Source of the DNA: JAWKMZ01 sp041391965
GTDB lineage: Bacteria > Bacteroidota > Bacteroidia > Flavobacteriales > Flavobacteriaceae
Direction of reading: 5' to 3'
NCBI GenBank assembly: GCA_041391965.1
Contig: JAWKMZ010000004.1
Span: forward strand, 248,001-312,000
Length of the DNA: 64,000 nt
The position numbers and the translations under genes were made by a program. A model generated the notes under the pieces. That model made no database searches and had not been told where the DNA came from. It saw nothing but the letters and a program-made list of their open reading frames with translations. This document shows positions 35,635 to 42,760 of this stretch, one piece after another. Position 1 is the first letter of the stretch. Each line of letters opens with the position of its first letter.

Positions 35635-35949
35635 TTAATAACCCATCATCAAACAATCTACAGCATCTGCAAATAGATGTATTAATAATCCGATACCTAA
35701 AAGTCTGGTTTTTTTAAAGAATAAGAGCAGAACATAAATGGCCATGGCATAATAGGAGTGAAGCGGATGAAAATTGATACTGCATCTATTCGGATTAAAA
35801 ATAGGAGTAGCTAATAAATGATCTAAATCTATCAACATTGTGCTTATCATAATAAGATAGGCTATTTTCCATTTCGATTTAAAAAATACCAAAGCCACTA
35901 CTAATGGTAGTCCAAAATGGATGCCGTAATGAAGTACTGATTGTAGCAT
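35635..35949 (-). CDS. DUF6122 membrane protein
   Basis: A 104-residue membrane protein with about four hydrophobic segments and conserved polar positions: LHYGIHFGLPL, MISTMLIDLDHLLA, NFHPLHSYYAM and IHLFADAVDCLMMGY. The spaced Asp/His residues resemble the metal-dependent membrane hydrolase family related to YdjM, which is only a hint of function. It shares one base with the upstream WbqC gene. Confidence 0.8.
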   Translation of the reverse strand: MLQSVLHYGIHFGLPLVVALVFFKSKWKIAYLIMISTMLIDLDHLLATPIFNPNRCSINFHPLHSYYAMAIYVLLLFFKKTRLLGIGLLIHLFADAVDCLMMGY

Positions 35950-36569
35950 TATACTGTTAGATGTTGCGCTTCCAAATACATCATAGCATTTGGACCTTCG
36001 TTAAAAATTAAGTCCAAGATGCTCAAATTAGAAATAAAACCATGCTTGTCATCAAACACTTGAGTATAAGGTTTAAAATGCTGCTCTATTTCTTTTCTAT
36101 TGTCAACCAAAGGTCTAAAATCGGTAATATTGTTTGGTTTTTTAACAAATTCAGTAGTAGTGTTATATGCGAATTGTTCTTGTAAACATTCTAAAATGAC
36201 CTCAAAGCATTTAAAATTAAAATCCATTAAATAGCTTACCTTATTTTCAAAAAGCACTTGTAAATCATGCTCATAAAACTCAAAAAAAGGCGAACTGTTA
36301 TAAGCTGATTTTATGGATTTCCAATGTAAATCTTGCCAATTAGTAGCGTCAGAAACCTGAATATCTTTATAAAGTTGCCTGTTTTTTTGCGAATAAACCA
36401 CAGGAACTGTCAGTGGCATTTTTCCATTTGTGCCATAAATGTGCATGCGGTTTCTGTAGGTTTGTTTTTGGTAATTATCACAAACTTCAAAACTTAGCTG
36501 TTTAGCCTTCGCAATAGCTACAAATGTGGCAATGTTAGGGAAATAAGTTGGATGTATTAGAATGTTCAT
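35949..36569 (-). CDS. WbqC-like protein
   Basis: A 206-residue protein with MNILIHPTYFPNIATFVAIAKA at the start, QKQTYRNRMHIYGTNGKMPLTVPVVYS, and IQVSDATNWQDLHWKSIKSAYNSSPFFEFYEHDL (split motif), all typical of WbqC. The family occurs in O-antigen loci of Proteobacteria and beside lepB in flavobacteria; the enzymatic role is not established. It lies 23 bases after lepB. Confidence 0.88.
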   Translation of the reverse strand: MNILIHPTYFPNIATFVAIAKAKQLSFEVCDNYQKQTYRNRMHIYGTNGKMPLTVPVVYSQKNRQLYKDIQVSDATNWQDLHWKSIKSAYNSSPFFEFYEHDLQVLFENKVSYLMDFNFKCFEVILECLQEQFAYNTTTEFVKKPNNITDFRPLVDNRKEIEQHFKPYTQVFDDKHGFISNLSILDLIFNEGPNAMMYLEAQHLTV

Positions 36570-36592
36570 ATGGTGAAATTATCAAAAGCAAA

Positions 36593-38140
36593 CTATGCGT
36601 TTGCTTTCTTTTTCTTTCTCCACGTATTAAATCCAAACCAACCTGCTAAAACAATTAAAAAAGGAATTAAATACGACACAGGTTTACCATTTCCGCCAAC
36701 TGTTGTAAAAAAACGATCCCAACGTGGTTTTCCATTTTTATCCCAACTCATCCAAATAAACACAGGTTTTCCTACTACATTTTCAAATGGTACAAAGCCC
36801 CAAACTCTGGAGTCTTGTGAGTTATGACGGTTGTCTCCCATCATCCAATAGTAATCTTGTGCAAAAGTGTAGGTGTTGGTCACTTTGCCATCAATGCTAA
36901 TTTGATTGCCATTAACAGCTACTTTATGTCCTTCATAAGCGGTAATCACACGTTTGTAAAGTGGTAAATTTTCAACGGTTAAGTTGATGGTTTTTCCGGC
37001 TTCTGGAATATAAAGTGGGCCAAAATAATCATTGTTCCAGTTGTAGTTAACATTGCTCGGAAAAATGCCAGGATCTCTTCTTTCTGGTGTGTCTTTTCTA
37101 ATCTCTATACTTTCAATATTAGGATGGTTTTTAGCCTTTGCAACGGCTTCTTCAGTAGCTGCTGGAATGATATAAGTATCTGTTGTTTTATCATAACCCA
37201 AACCATCAGTCATGTCAAAACGGTTCAAGATGTCATACACTTGTTGGTTAGAGGTCAACTGACCTTTAAACTTAATGTTGTATGAAAATTGAAGTCGTGC
37301 TCTATCATTTAGCTGATTTTGCTTGCCATTAATATACACATAGCCATTTTTAACGGAGAGTGAGTCTCCAGGAAGTCCAACACAACGCTTAACATAATTG
37401 GTCTTTTTATCAATGGGTTTGTAGTAAAATTTATCAGTATGATACATGTCTAACATAGTGTCCACAGGCCAGTTAAATACAACAATATCATTGTGCTTTA
37501 TTTTTTGAAACCCAGGAAGTCTCATGTAAGGCAGCTCAAATTTTGGTAGGTATGATTTTATTTTTAGTAATGGAATGGTATCATGTACCATAGGTGCTGC
37601 AATTGTAGTCATTGGGACTCTGGCACCATAATGCATTTTGCTTACAAAAAGGAAATCGCCAACTAATAAAGTTTTTTCTAATGATGATGTAGGAATGGTA
37701 AAGGGTTGAATAAAATAAGTATGTACAATTGTGGCTGCTACAATAGCAAACAAAATAGAACTTACCCAATCGCCAACGGCCGATTTTGGATGTAAATCTC
37801 TATCTTCTATATGTTTGACGTCCACAAAATAATTGAGATAATAATTATAAAAACCTAAAGTGATAATTGCTAAAATGGTATCTGTTGTCGAGTTTTTTTC
37901 AAAGCTACGCGCAGTTTCTACCCAAACTACAGGAAACATAATTAAGTTAACAATTGGGACAAAAAGTAAGAAAGTCCACCACCAAGGTCTTTTGATGATT
38001 TTCATCAAAACGATGGCATTATAAATAGGAATGAAGGCTTCCCAAGCTTGCCTTTTTGCTTTAATGTATAATTTCCATGTACCAAGTCCGTGAATTACCT
38101 GAACAATCAGGAAAAATATAAACCATTGCGTAAGTGTCAT
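36593..38140 (-). CDS. lepB: Signal peptidase I with extended N-terminal membrane domain
   Basis: A 515-residue protein, about twice the length of typical LepB. Residues 1-115 hold a DUF5684-like membrane part (LYIKAKRQAWEAFIPIYNAIVLMKII). A further membrane segment leads into the S26 catalytic domain with IPTSSLEKTLLVGD (serine 153 likely nucleophile), the lysine in NYVKRCVGLPGDS, and MMGDNRHNSQDSR. A large insertion (about 290-430) separates the lysine and GDN boxes. A final hydrophobic segment (VSYLIPFLIVLAGWFGF) closes it. It removes signal peptides from exported proteins. Confidence 0.93.
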   Translation of the reverse strand: MTLTQWFIFFLIVQVIHGLGTWKLYIKAKRQAWEAFIPIYNAIVLMKIIKRPWWWTFLLFVPIVNLIMFPVVWVETARSFEKNSTTDTILAIITLGFYNYYLNYFVDVKHIEDRDLHPKSAVGDWVSSILFAIVAATIVHTYFIQPFTIPTSSLEKTLLVGDFLFVSKMHYGARVPMTTIAAPMVHDTIPLLKIKSYLPKFELPYMRLPGFQKIKHNDIVVFNWPVDTMLDMYHTDKFYYKPIDKKTNYVKRCVGLPGDSLSVKNGYVYINGKQNQLNDRARLQFSYNIKFKGQLTSNQQVYDILNRFDMTDGLGYDKTTDTYIIPAATEEAVAKAKNHPNIESIEIRKDTPERRDPGIFPSNVNYNWNNDYFGPLYIPEAGKTINLTVENLPLYKRVITAYEGHKVAVNGNQISIDGKVTNTYTFAQDYYWMMGDNRHNSQDSRVWGFVPFENVVGKPVFIWMSWDKNGKPRWDRFFTTVGGNGKPVSYLIPFLIVLAGWFGFNTWRKKKKANA

Positions 38141-38261
38141 CGTTTGTTGTTTAGTTATTAGGTGTTTAGTTGTTCAAATAGTTCAACATATGGTTTTTTA
38201 TTTGAACTCTTAAACAAATATATTATAAATCGTAAATGGCAAATCAAAAATTGCCAATATG

Positions 38262-38960
38262 TTAACCAATGTTTAACACATCTTTCATAGTAAATACGCC
38301 TTTTTTGCCCATAATCCATTCTGCTGCAATAACGGCTCCTAAAGCAAACCCTTCTCTATTATGTGCTGTGTGTTTAATTTCAATGCTATCAACTGCCGAT
38401 TCATAAACAATATCATGTGTGCCAGGAACCGCCTCAATCCGTTTAGCAACAATGCCTATTTCGTTTGGTTTTGGGGTGTCTAAGGTCCATTGCGTATAGT
38501 CCGAATTTTTAATAATGTCTTCCGCCAAGGTAATAGCAGTACCACTTGGTGCATCTAATTTTTGAGTATGATGAATTTCTTCCATACATACCTTATACTG
38601 TGTTTGCCCTTTCATCAATTTAGCTAAAGTTCTATTTAACTCAAAAAAGAGGTTAACACCTAAACTAAAATTTGAAGCATAAATAAAGGCGCCTTTAGTG
38701 TTATGGCATAAGTTTACAGCGTTATCATAATTTTGTAACCAACCTGTGGTTCCAGAAATAACGGGAACTTGATGGGTTAAACAGTTAGAAATATTTGCAA
38801 ATGCCGCTTCTGGAATACTAAAATCAATGGCTACATCAGCATCTGTAATGGTGTAAGTGCTATCGACATTTGCTTTAATGACGATGGTATGACCGCGTTG
38901 TATTGCTACTTTTTCGATAGCTTTTCCCATTTTTCCATAGCCAAGTAATGCAATTTTCAT
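38262..38960 (-). CDS. dapB: 4-hydroxy-tetrahydrodipicolinate reductase
   Basis: A 232-residue enzyme of the diaminopimelate/lysine pathway. N-terminal GYGKMGKAIEK binds NAD(P)H, ISGTTGWLQN and SNFSLGVNLFFELN lie in the middle, and EEIHHTQKLDAPSGTA holds the substrate-binding histidines and lysine. It is somewhat short relative to the roughly 270 residues of E. coli DapB, as usual in Bacteroidota. It follows the DUF5683 gene by 3 bases. Confidence 0.95.
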   Translation of the reverse strand: MKIALLGYGKMGKAIEKVAIQRGHTIVIKANVDSTYTITDADVAIDFSIPEAAFANISNCLTHQVPVISGTTGWLQNYDNAVNLCHNTKGAFIYASNFSLGVNLFFELNRTLAKLMKGQTQYKVCMEEIHHTQKLDAPSGTAITLAEDIIKNSDYTQWTLDTPKPNEIGIVAKRIEAVPGTHDIVYESAVDSIEIKHTAHNREGFALGAVIAAEWIMGKKGVFTMKDVLNIG

Positions 38961-38963
38961 GGA

Positions 38964-39563
38964 CTAAAATTTATAATTTAAGGTTAAACCTAAATCGGAA
39001 GCATTTTCTTTTTCATTATACTGAAAGTGAGGCTTAAATGTCAAATTTTCATCAATATTGTATTGTAGTAAATGCGCATCTACATTAGCGTCAATAATAT
39101 TTAAAGCGTATAGTCCAAAGGTAATCAATAACGATAATTCTCTATTACGCCTTAAAGTACGTTGTGCTCTAATTAATCCATCGTTAGAAACTCTTGGTGA
39201 CCCAGATATGGGGCCGTAAAACTCATCTGTTTCATAACCAGCCAATCGGCTTTTGTAAGCATCTCTATAACGGTTGTACTCTTTGGTATTGTCTAAATAA
39301 AAATAAATTCCTGTACCAATAGCAGCATATACAATAGGAATTTTCCAATACTTTTTATTGTAAGCTTGCCCTAAACCTGGTAAAATGGCAGAGTAAAATG
39401 CGGCTTTTGATGGTGATAAAGCATCAATAGGTTTTTTGACAATGCTATCGATAACCACATTGTTGCCAATAGAGGTTTTGATACTATCGTTTTCAGTTTG
39501 CGAAAAACTCGAAAAACTGCACATGCTTAGCAAAAGCACTATGTATGTCCACTTATTTGGCAC
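38964..39563 (-). CDS. DUF5683 exported protein
   Basis: A 199-residue protein when started at GTG 39563, giving a clean signal peptide (MPNKWTYIVLLLSMCSFSSFSQ). The domain contains SKAAFYSAILPGLGQAYNKKYWKIPIVYAAIGTGIYFYLDNTKEYNRYRDAY (only partly quoted: LPGLGQAYNKKYWKIP), a pattern of DUF5683, with two hydrophobic segments. An ATG 24 codons upstream is open but would lie deeper inside parB and bury the signal peptide. Function unknown; conserved position between parB and dapB in flavobacteria. Confidence 0.78.
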   Translation of the reverse strand: MPNKWTYIVLLLSMCSFSSFSQTENDSIKTSIGNNVVIDSIVKKPIDALSPSKAAFYSAILPGLGQAYNKKYWKIPIVYAAIGTGIYFYLDNTKEYNRYRDAYKSRLAGYETDEFYGPISGSPRVSNDGLIRAQRTLRRNRELSLLITFGLYALNIIDANVDAHLLQYNIDENLTFKPHFQYNEKENASDLGLTLNYKF

Positions 39564-40461
39564 TTTGAACCAGTTTTTTAATGCGGTTAAAATCTTCTTC
39601 AGAATGAAACGGAATAGTAATACTTCCTTTTCCATTTTTACTTACTTTAACGCTTATTTTATGTCCAAAGTATTCCGAAAATTCTTTAACCCCTTTTTTT
39701 ATAAACTTAGGTAATTCGTTTTGCTCTGTAGTTTTAGAAACGGCTATGGTTTTTGTGGTTTGATAATTTTTTACCAAATTTTCAGTATCTCTTACTGATA
39801 ATTGATTAGAGATAATCTTTTCGTAAATATCTAATTGACTGTTTTGATCTTCTATTGTGATAAGTGCTCTACCATGACCCATAGATATAAAACCATCACG
39901 CATTCCTGTTTGAATGATGGGGTCTAACTTAAGCAAACGTAAATAATTAGCAATAGTAGAACGCTTTTTGCCCACACGCTCACTCATTTGTTCTTGTGTC
40001 AGATTAATTTCATCAATCAAACGTTGGTAGGATAAAGCAATCTCAATAGGGTCTAAATCCTGACGTTGAATGTTTTCTACCAAAGCCATTTCTAACGATT
40101 CTTGGTCGTTAGCAATACGAATGTAAGCAGGAATGGTTTCTAAACCAATAAGTTTTGAGGCTCTAAAACGACGCTCGCCTGAAACTAATTGGTATTTGTT
40201 AAAATCGAGTTTACGAACGGTTATAGGCTGTATAACACCCAATTCTTTTATAGACGATGCCAATTCGCGCAAGCTTTCTTCATTAAAACTGGTACGTGGC
40301 TGAAATGGATTGATGTCTATAGTATTCAAATCTAATTCAACAATAGTACCTATAACTTGGTCGGCATTTTTATCTTGAGCCGATTTGATGTCGTTGCTTG
40401 GGTCTTTTAAAAGTGCCGATAAACCTCTCCCTAAAGCCTGTTTTTGTGTTGCCTTCGCCAT
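39553..40461 (-). CDS. parB: Chromosome partitioning protein ParB (CTPase/nucleoid-binding)
   Basis: A 302-residue ParB. The N-terminal CTPase region has INPFQPRTSFNEESLRELASSIKELGVIQPITVR and LVSGERRFRASKLIGL, with ALVENIQRQDLDPIEIALSY. The helix-turn-helix is at LTQEQMSERVGKKRSTIANYLRLL. The C-terminal dimerisation part ends HSEEDFNRIKKLV. It binds parS and spreads. It shares one base with parA; no canonical parS was noticed in the window. Confidence 0.95.
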   Translation of the reverse strand: MAKATQKQALGRGLSALLKDPSNDIKSAQDKNADQVIGTIVELDLNTIDINPFQPRTSFNEESLRELASSIKELGVIQPITVRKLDFNKYQLVSGERRFRASKLIGLETIPAYIRIANDQESLEMALVENIQRQDLDPIEIALSYQRLIDEINLTQEQMSERVGKKRSTIANYLRLLKLDPIIQTGMRDGFISMGHGRALITIEDQNSQLDIYEKIISNQLSVRDTENLVKNYQTTKTIAVSKTTEQNELPKFIKKGVKEFSEYFGHKISVKVSKNGKGSITIPFHSEEDFNRIKKLVQSAK

Positions 40462-41225
40462 TAGTCATTCTTTTTTATAATTTCTTTTGCCAAACTTAAA
40501 TAATTAGAAGCACCTTTACTACTCACATCATAATTAATAATGCTTTCGCCATAACTTGGTGCTTCACTCAAACGGACATTGCGTTGAATGATGGTTTCAA
40601 ATACCATATTGCTAAAGTGCTTTTGTACTTCTTCTACTACTTGGTTAGACAAACGTAAACGCGAGTCGTACATAGTTAACAACATGCCTTCAATATCTAA
40701 ATACTTGTTGTGTATTTTTTGAACGCTTTTAATGGTATTCAACAATTTACCAAGTCCTTCCAAGGCAAAATATTCGCATTGTATAGGGATAATAACCGCA
40801 TCAGCTGCTGTAAGTGCATTTAAGGTTAATAAACCTAAGGATGGCGCACAATCAATCAATATATAATCATATTGGTCTTTAAGTTCTGTGATGGCTTTTT
40901 TAAGCATGTACTCACGTTCATCCTTATCAACCAGTTCAATTTCAATAGCCACCAAATCAATATGTGCAGGAATAATATCTAAATTAGGAGTGCTGGTTTT
41001 GATGATACAGTCTTTTGCTGCTACCGAATGTTCTATGAGTTGGTAGGAGCCAATCTCTACATTTTCCACATCTACACCCAAACCTGAAGAGGCATTGGCT
41101 TGTGGATCGGCATCAATAAGTAAGACTTTTTTTTCTAAAACACCTAAAGAAGCTGCTAAATTAACAGAAGTAGTGGTTTTACCGACGCCTCCTTTTTGAT
41201 TGGCAATTGCAATGATTTTACCCAT
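40461..41225 (-). CDS. parA: Chromosome partitioning ATPase ParA (Soj)
   Basis: A 254-residue ParA/MinD-type ATPase. Deviant Walker A KGGVGKTTTSVNLAASL is at about 11-27, ADPQANASSGLGV follows, and the switch II region DYILIDCAPSLGLLTLNAL. Length is that of chromosomal Soj without an N-terminal regulatory domain. It works with ParB on segregation of the origin region. First gene of the parA-parB-DUF5683-dapB run; the sequence upstream (41226-41600) is unusual. Confidence 0.95.
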   Translation of the reverse strand: MGKIIAIANQKGGVGKTTTSVNLAASLGVLEKKVLLIDADPQANASSGLGVDVENVEIGSYQLIEHSVAAKDCIIKTSTPNLDIIPAHIDLVAIEIELVDKDEREYMLKKAITELKDQYDYILIDCAPSLGLLTLNALTAADAVIIPIQCEYFALEGLGKLLNTIKSVQKIHNKYLDIEGMLLTMYDSRLRLSNQVVEEVQKHFSNMVFETIIQRNVRLSEAPSYGESIINYDVSSKGASNYLSLAKEIIKKND

Positions 41226-41601
41226 TAAATGATTTGGTTTTTTGAAGTGTAAAAATACAATTATTTGTGAGTTTAGAAAACGTAAGTTGTTAACATTAGA
41301 TAAACAACAAAGAGGTTTAACAAAAGTTAAAGGAAAGCAGTTTTATATTTAATTTTCTGATATTTCTGTTACTTCTATTTCGTCAATTTTTATAAGACTA
41401 AACAACTGTTCACATGGTTTATGCTTAATGTCTGTTTTCTTTTCTGTTTTTTGAGTTTGTATAGAGAACGGTCTTGTGTTTGGCTCGTTGCGGGAAAACC
41501 TGCCAGGTTTTTCCGCTATAAACCAAAGATAGCAAATTGCAATGAATTCCGAATAAGAAATTCAGCCACAATGAGCTATACAGTTGTTGTAGGTAGTTTT
41601 T
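41226..41601. other. Gene-free stretch between parA and the small accessory genes
   Basis: No coding region is supported here. The first 230 bases are plain AT-rich sequence likely holding the parA promoter (minus strand). The right 140 bases (41459-41596) form the foldable element listed separately. A spurious 66-codon plus-strand frame crosses it. Confidence 0.7.
41459..41596. repeat. Foldable repeat-like element with nested inverted repeats
   Basis: Outer arms GTATAG (41459-41464) and CTATAC (41576-41581) are complementary. Next inward GCTCGTTG (41483-41490) pairs with CAATGAGC (41569-41576) with one wobble. Inside, GCGGGAAAACCTG (41490-41502) pairs with CAGGTTTTTCCGC (41504-41516), with one wobble. 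Further small palindromes are GCAAATTGC (41532-41540), ATTCCGAAT (41546-41554) and GAATT/AATTC (41544-41563). The right end reads AGTTGTTGTAGGTAG. It ends next to the stop codon of the 124-residue orphan gene. I recall similar sequences recurring in flavobacterial genomes beside small orphan genes, but did not check. Confidence 0.6.
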
Positions 41602-41976
41602 TTATTTTTTCAGTTCGTTAAATATTACTTCATCGTTAAATTCAACTTTCGAAATATGTCTAACGCTATTATTCCAGTCGAGTGGTGTCCAGTATTTAGG
41701 ATATTTTACAACGATTGAATTTCCAATTAATTTTTCTTTCAGATTGTTTAATTCTAATCCATTTTCCAATCCTCTATTAATATAAAATCTACGTTCAGTA
41801 TTTTCCATTATAAAAATAACATCATTTCCTTTATTGCTATAAATCTCCGTTACAATTCCGCTTTCCGAAATAGTTCTATCTTCAGATACGATTGGTACAG
41901 GTCTAAAAATTAGGATGGCAATTATTAAAATAATTGAGCTGACACAAATTAAAATAATCTTTGCAATTTTCTTCAT
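41602..41976 (-). CDS. Small signal-anchored protein, function unknown (accessory)
   Basis: A 124-residue protein with an N-terminal membrane anchor (IAKIILICVSSIILIIAILIF) and an extracytoplasmic beta-rich domain (SGIVTEIYSNKGNDVIFIMENTERRFYINRGLENGLELN). The domain pattern suggests an OB-like fold, which is a guess. It ends directly beside the foldable element, suggesting cargo of an accessory insertion. No operon partner among the housekeeping genes; the next orphan gene lies 56 bases upstream. Confidence 0.65.
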   Translation of the reverse strand: MKKIAKIILICVSSIILIIAILIFRPVPIVSEDRTISESGIVTEIYSNKGNDVIFIMENTERRFYINRGLENGLELNNLKEKLIGNSIVVKYPKYWTPLDWNNSVRHISKVEFNDEVIFNELKK

Positions 41977-42032
41977 AATCGTGATTTTTAAATTGGCTAC
42001 AAAAGTTTGATAGAAGGAGTTAAAGCAAGAAA

Positions 42033-42512
42033 TTACTTCAGCTTATTTATTAATTGTGCTATATCTATTAAAGTGTATTCTCCAGCTTTTTTCTGATAAT
42101 CTCCATTTTTATTGATGATGACAATTCCATCACAAGTTTTTTCTTTAGAGAAAAAATTATTGAGGAAAAAGGAATCCATATCTGCAAAGTGTTTTTTTGA
42201 ATCAATGATTTCTTTTGCTTTTTTTGAATCGGAATAAACGAATATGTTACGTACATTGGTTAATTCTATTTTTGAATAATAAGCATCCCACCATTTTTCA
42301 GATTCTTTAAAATGTTGATAATTGTTATAATGGCAACGTCTCTCTGGCTGTTTAAAGTTGACAATTAGCAGTTCTTCTGAATTCCAATTATAGATTTTTT
42401 TTACGTACTCTAATTGAGCATCTGTAAGTTTTCCATTAGGTATTTCATTTTTAGGGCTACTAAAACTTAAAAGACCAATAGTCAAAATTAGAAGTAAAAA
42501 TACTTTTTTCAT
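42033..42512 (-). CDS. Exported protein, function unknown (accessory)
   Basis: A 159-residue protein with signal peptide MKKVFLLLILTIGLLSFSSP. The mature part is charged and aromatic (KESEKWWDAYYSKIEL). The end CDGIVIINKNGDYQKKAGEYTLIDIAQLINKL resembles the last strands and helix of thioredoxin-like domains, but no CxxC is present; the two cysteines (in RRCHYN and KTCDG) are far apart. Function cannot be assigned. Lies between the other orphan gene and the methylmalonyl-CoA mutase operon, with no shared strand overlap. Confidence 0.65.
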   Translation of the reverse strand: MKKVFLLLILTIGLLSFSSPKNEIPNGKLTDAQLEYVKKIYNWNSEELLIVNFKQPERRCHYNNYQHFKESEKWWDAYYSKIELTNVRNIFVYSDSKKAKEIIDSKKHFADMDSFFLNNFFSKEKTCDGIVIINKNGDYQKKAGEYTLIDIAQLINKLK

Positions 42513-42760
42513 GAGAGTTGAAGTTATGAAGATAAATATGCTCTTAAAATTTTTAAAAATTATATAGCAATAGGTGTATTTATCTTTTTTAATTGGTTAA
42601 AAATACAGTCTTTCTTCTATAATTCCTATACATAACATCACGTATATTTTGATTATCATCATTTAGAAGTGAGTTGACGTGCTATATGGCTTTTTTCTAA
42701 AATTTTCCATAAATCTTTTAACGAGGCCATTGTTTAAAGTCTATTCTCAAAAGTTTTGTT

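Noticed and set aside
39553..41225. parS site near parAB
   Set aside because: No 16-bp parS-like palindrome (GTTTCACGTGAAAC type) was noticed around parAB or elsewhere in the window.
41459..41596. Canonical integron attC site
   Set aside because: The ends do not carry the RYYYAAC / GTTRRRY core sites and no integrase gene is present in the window; kept only as an attC-like fold hypothesis.
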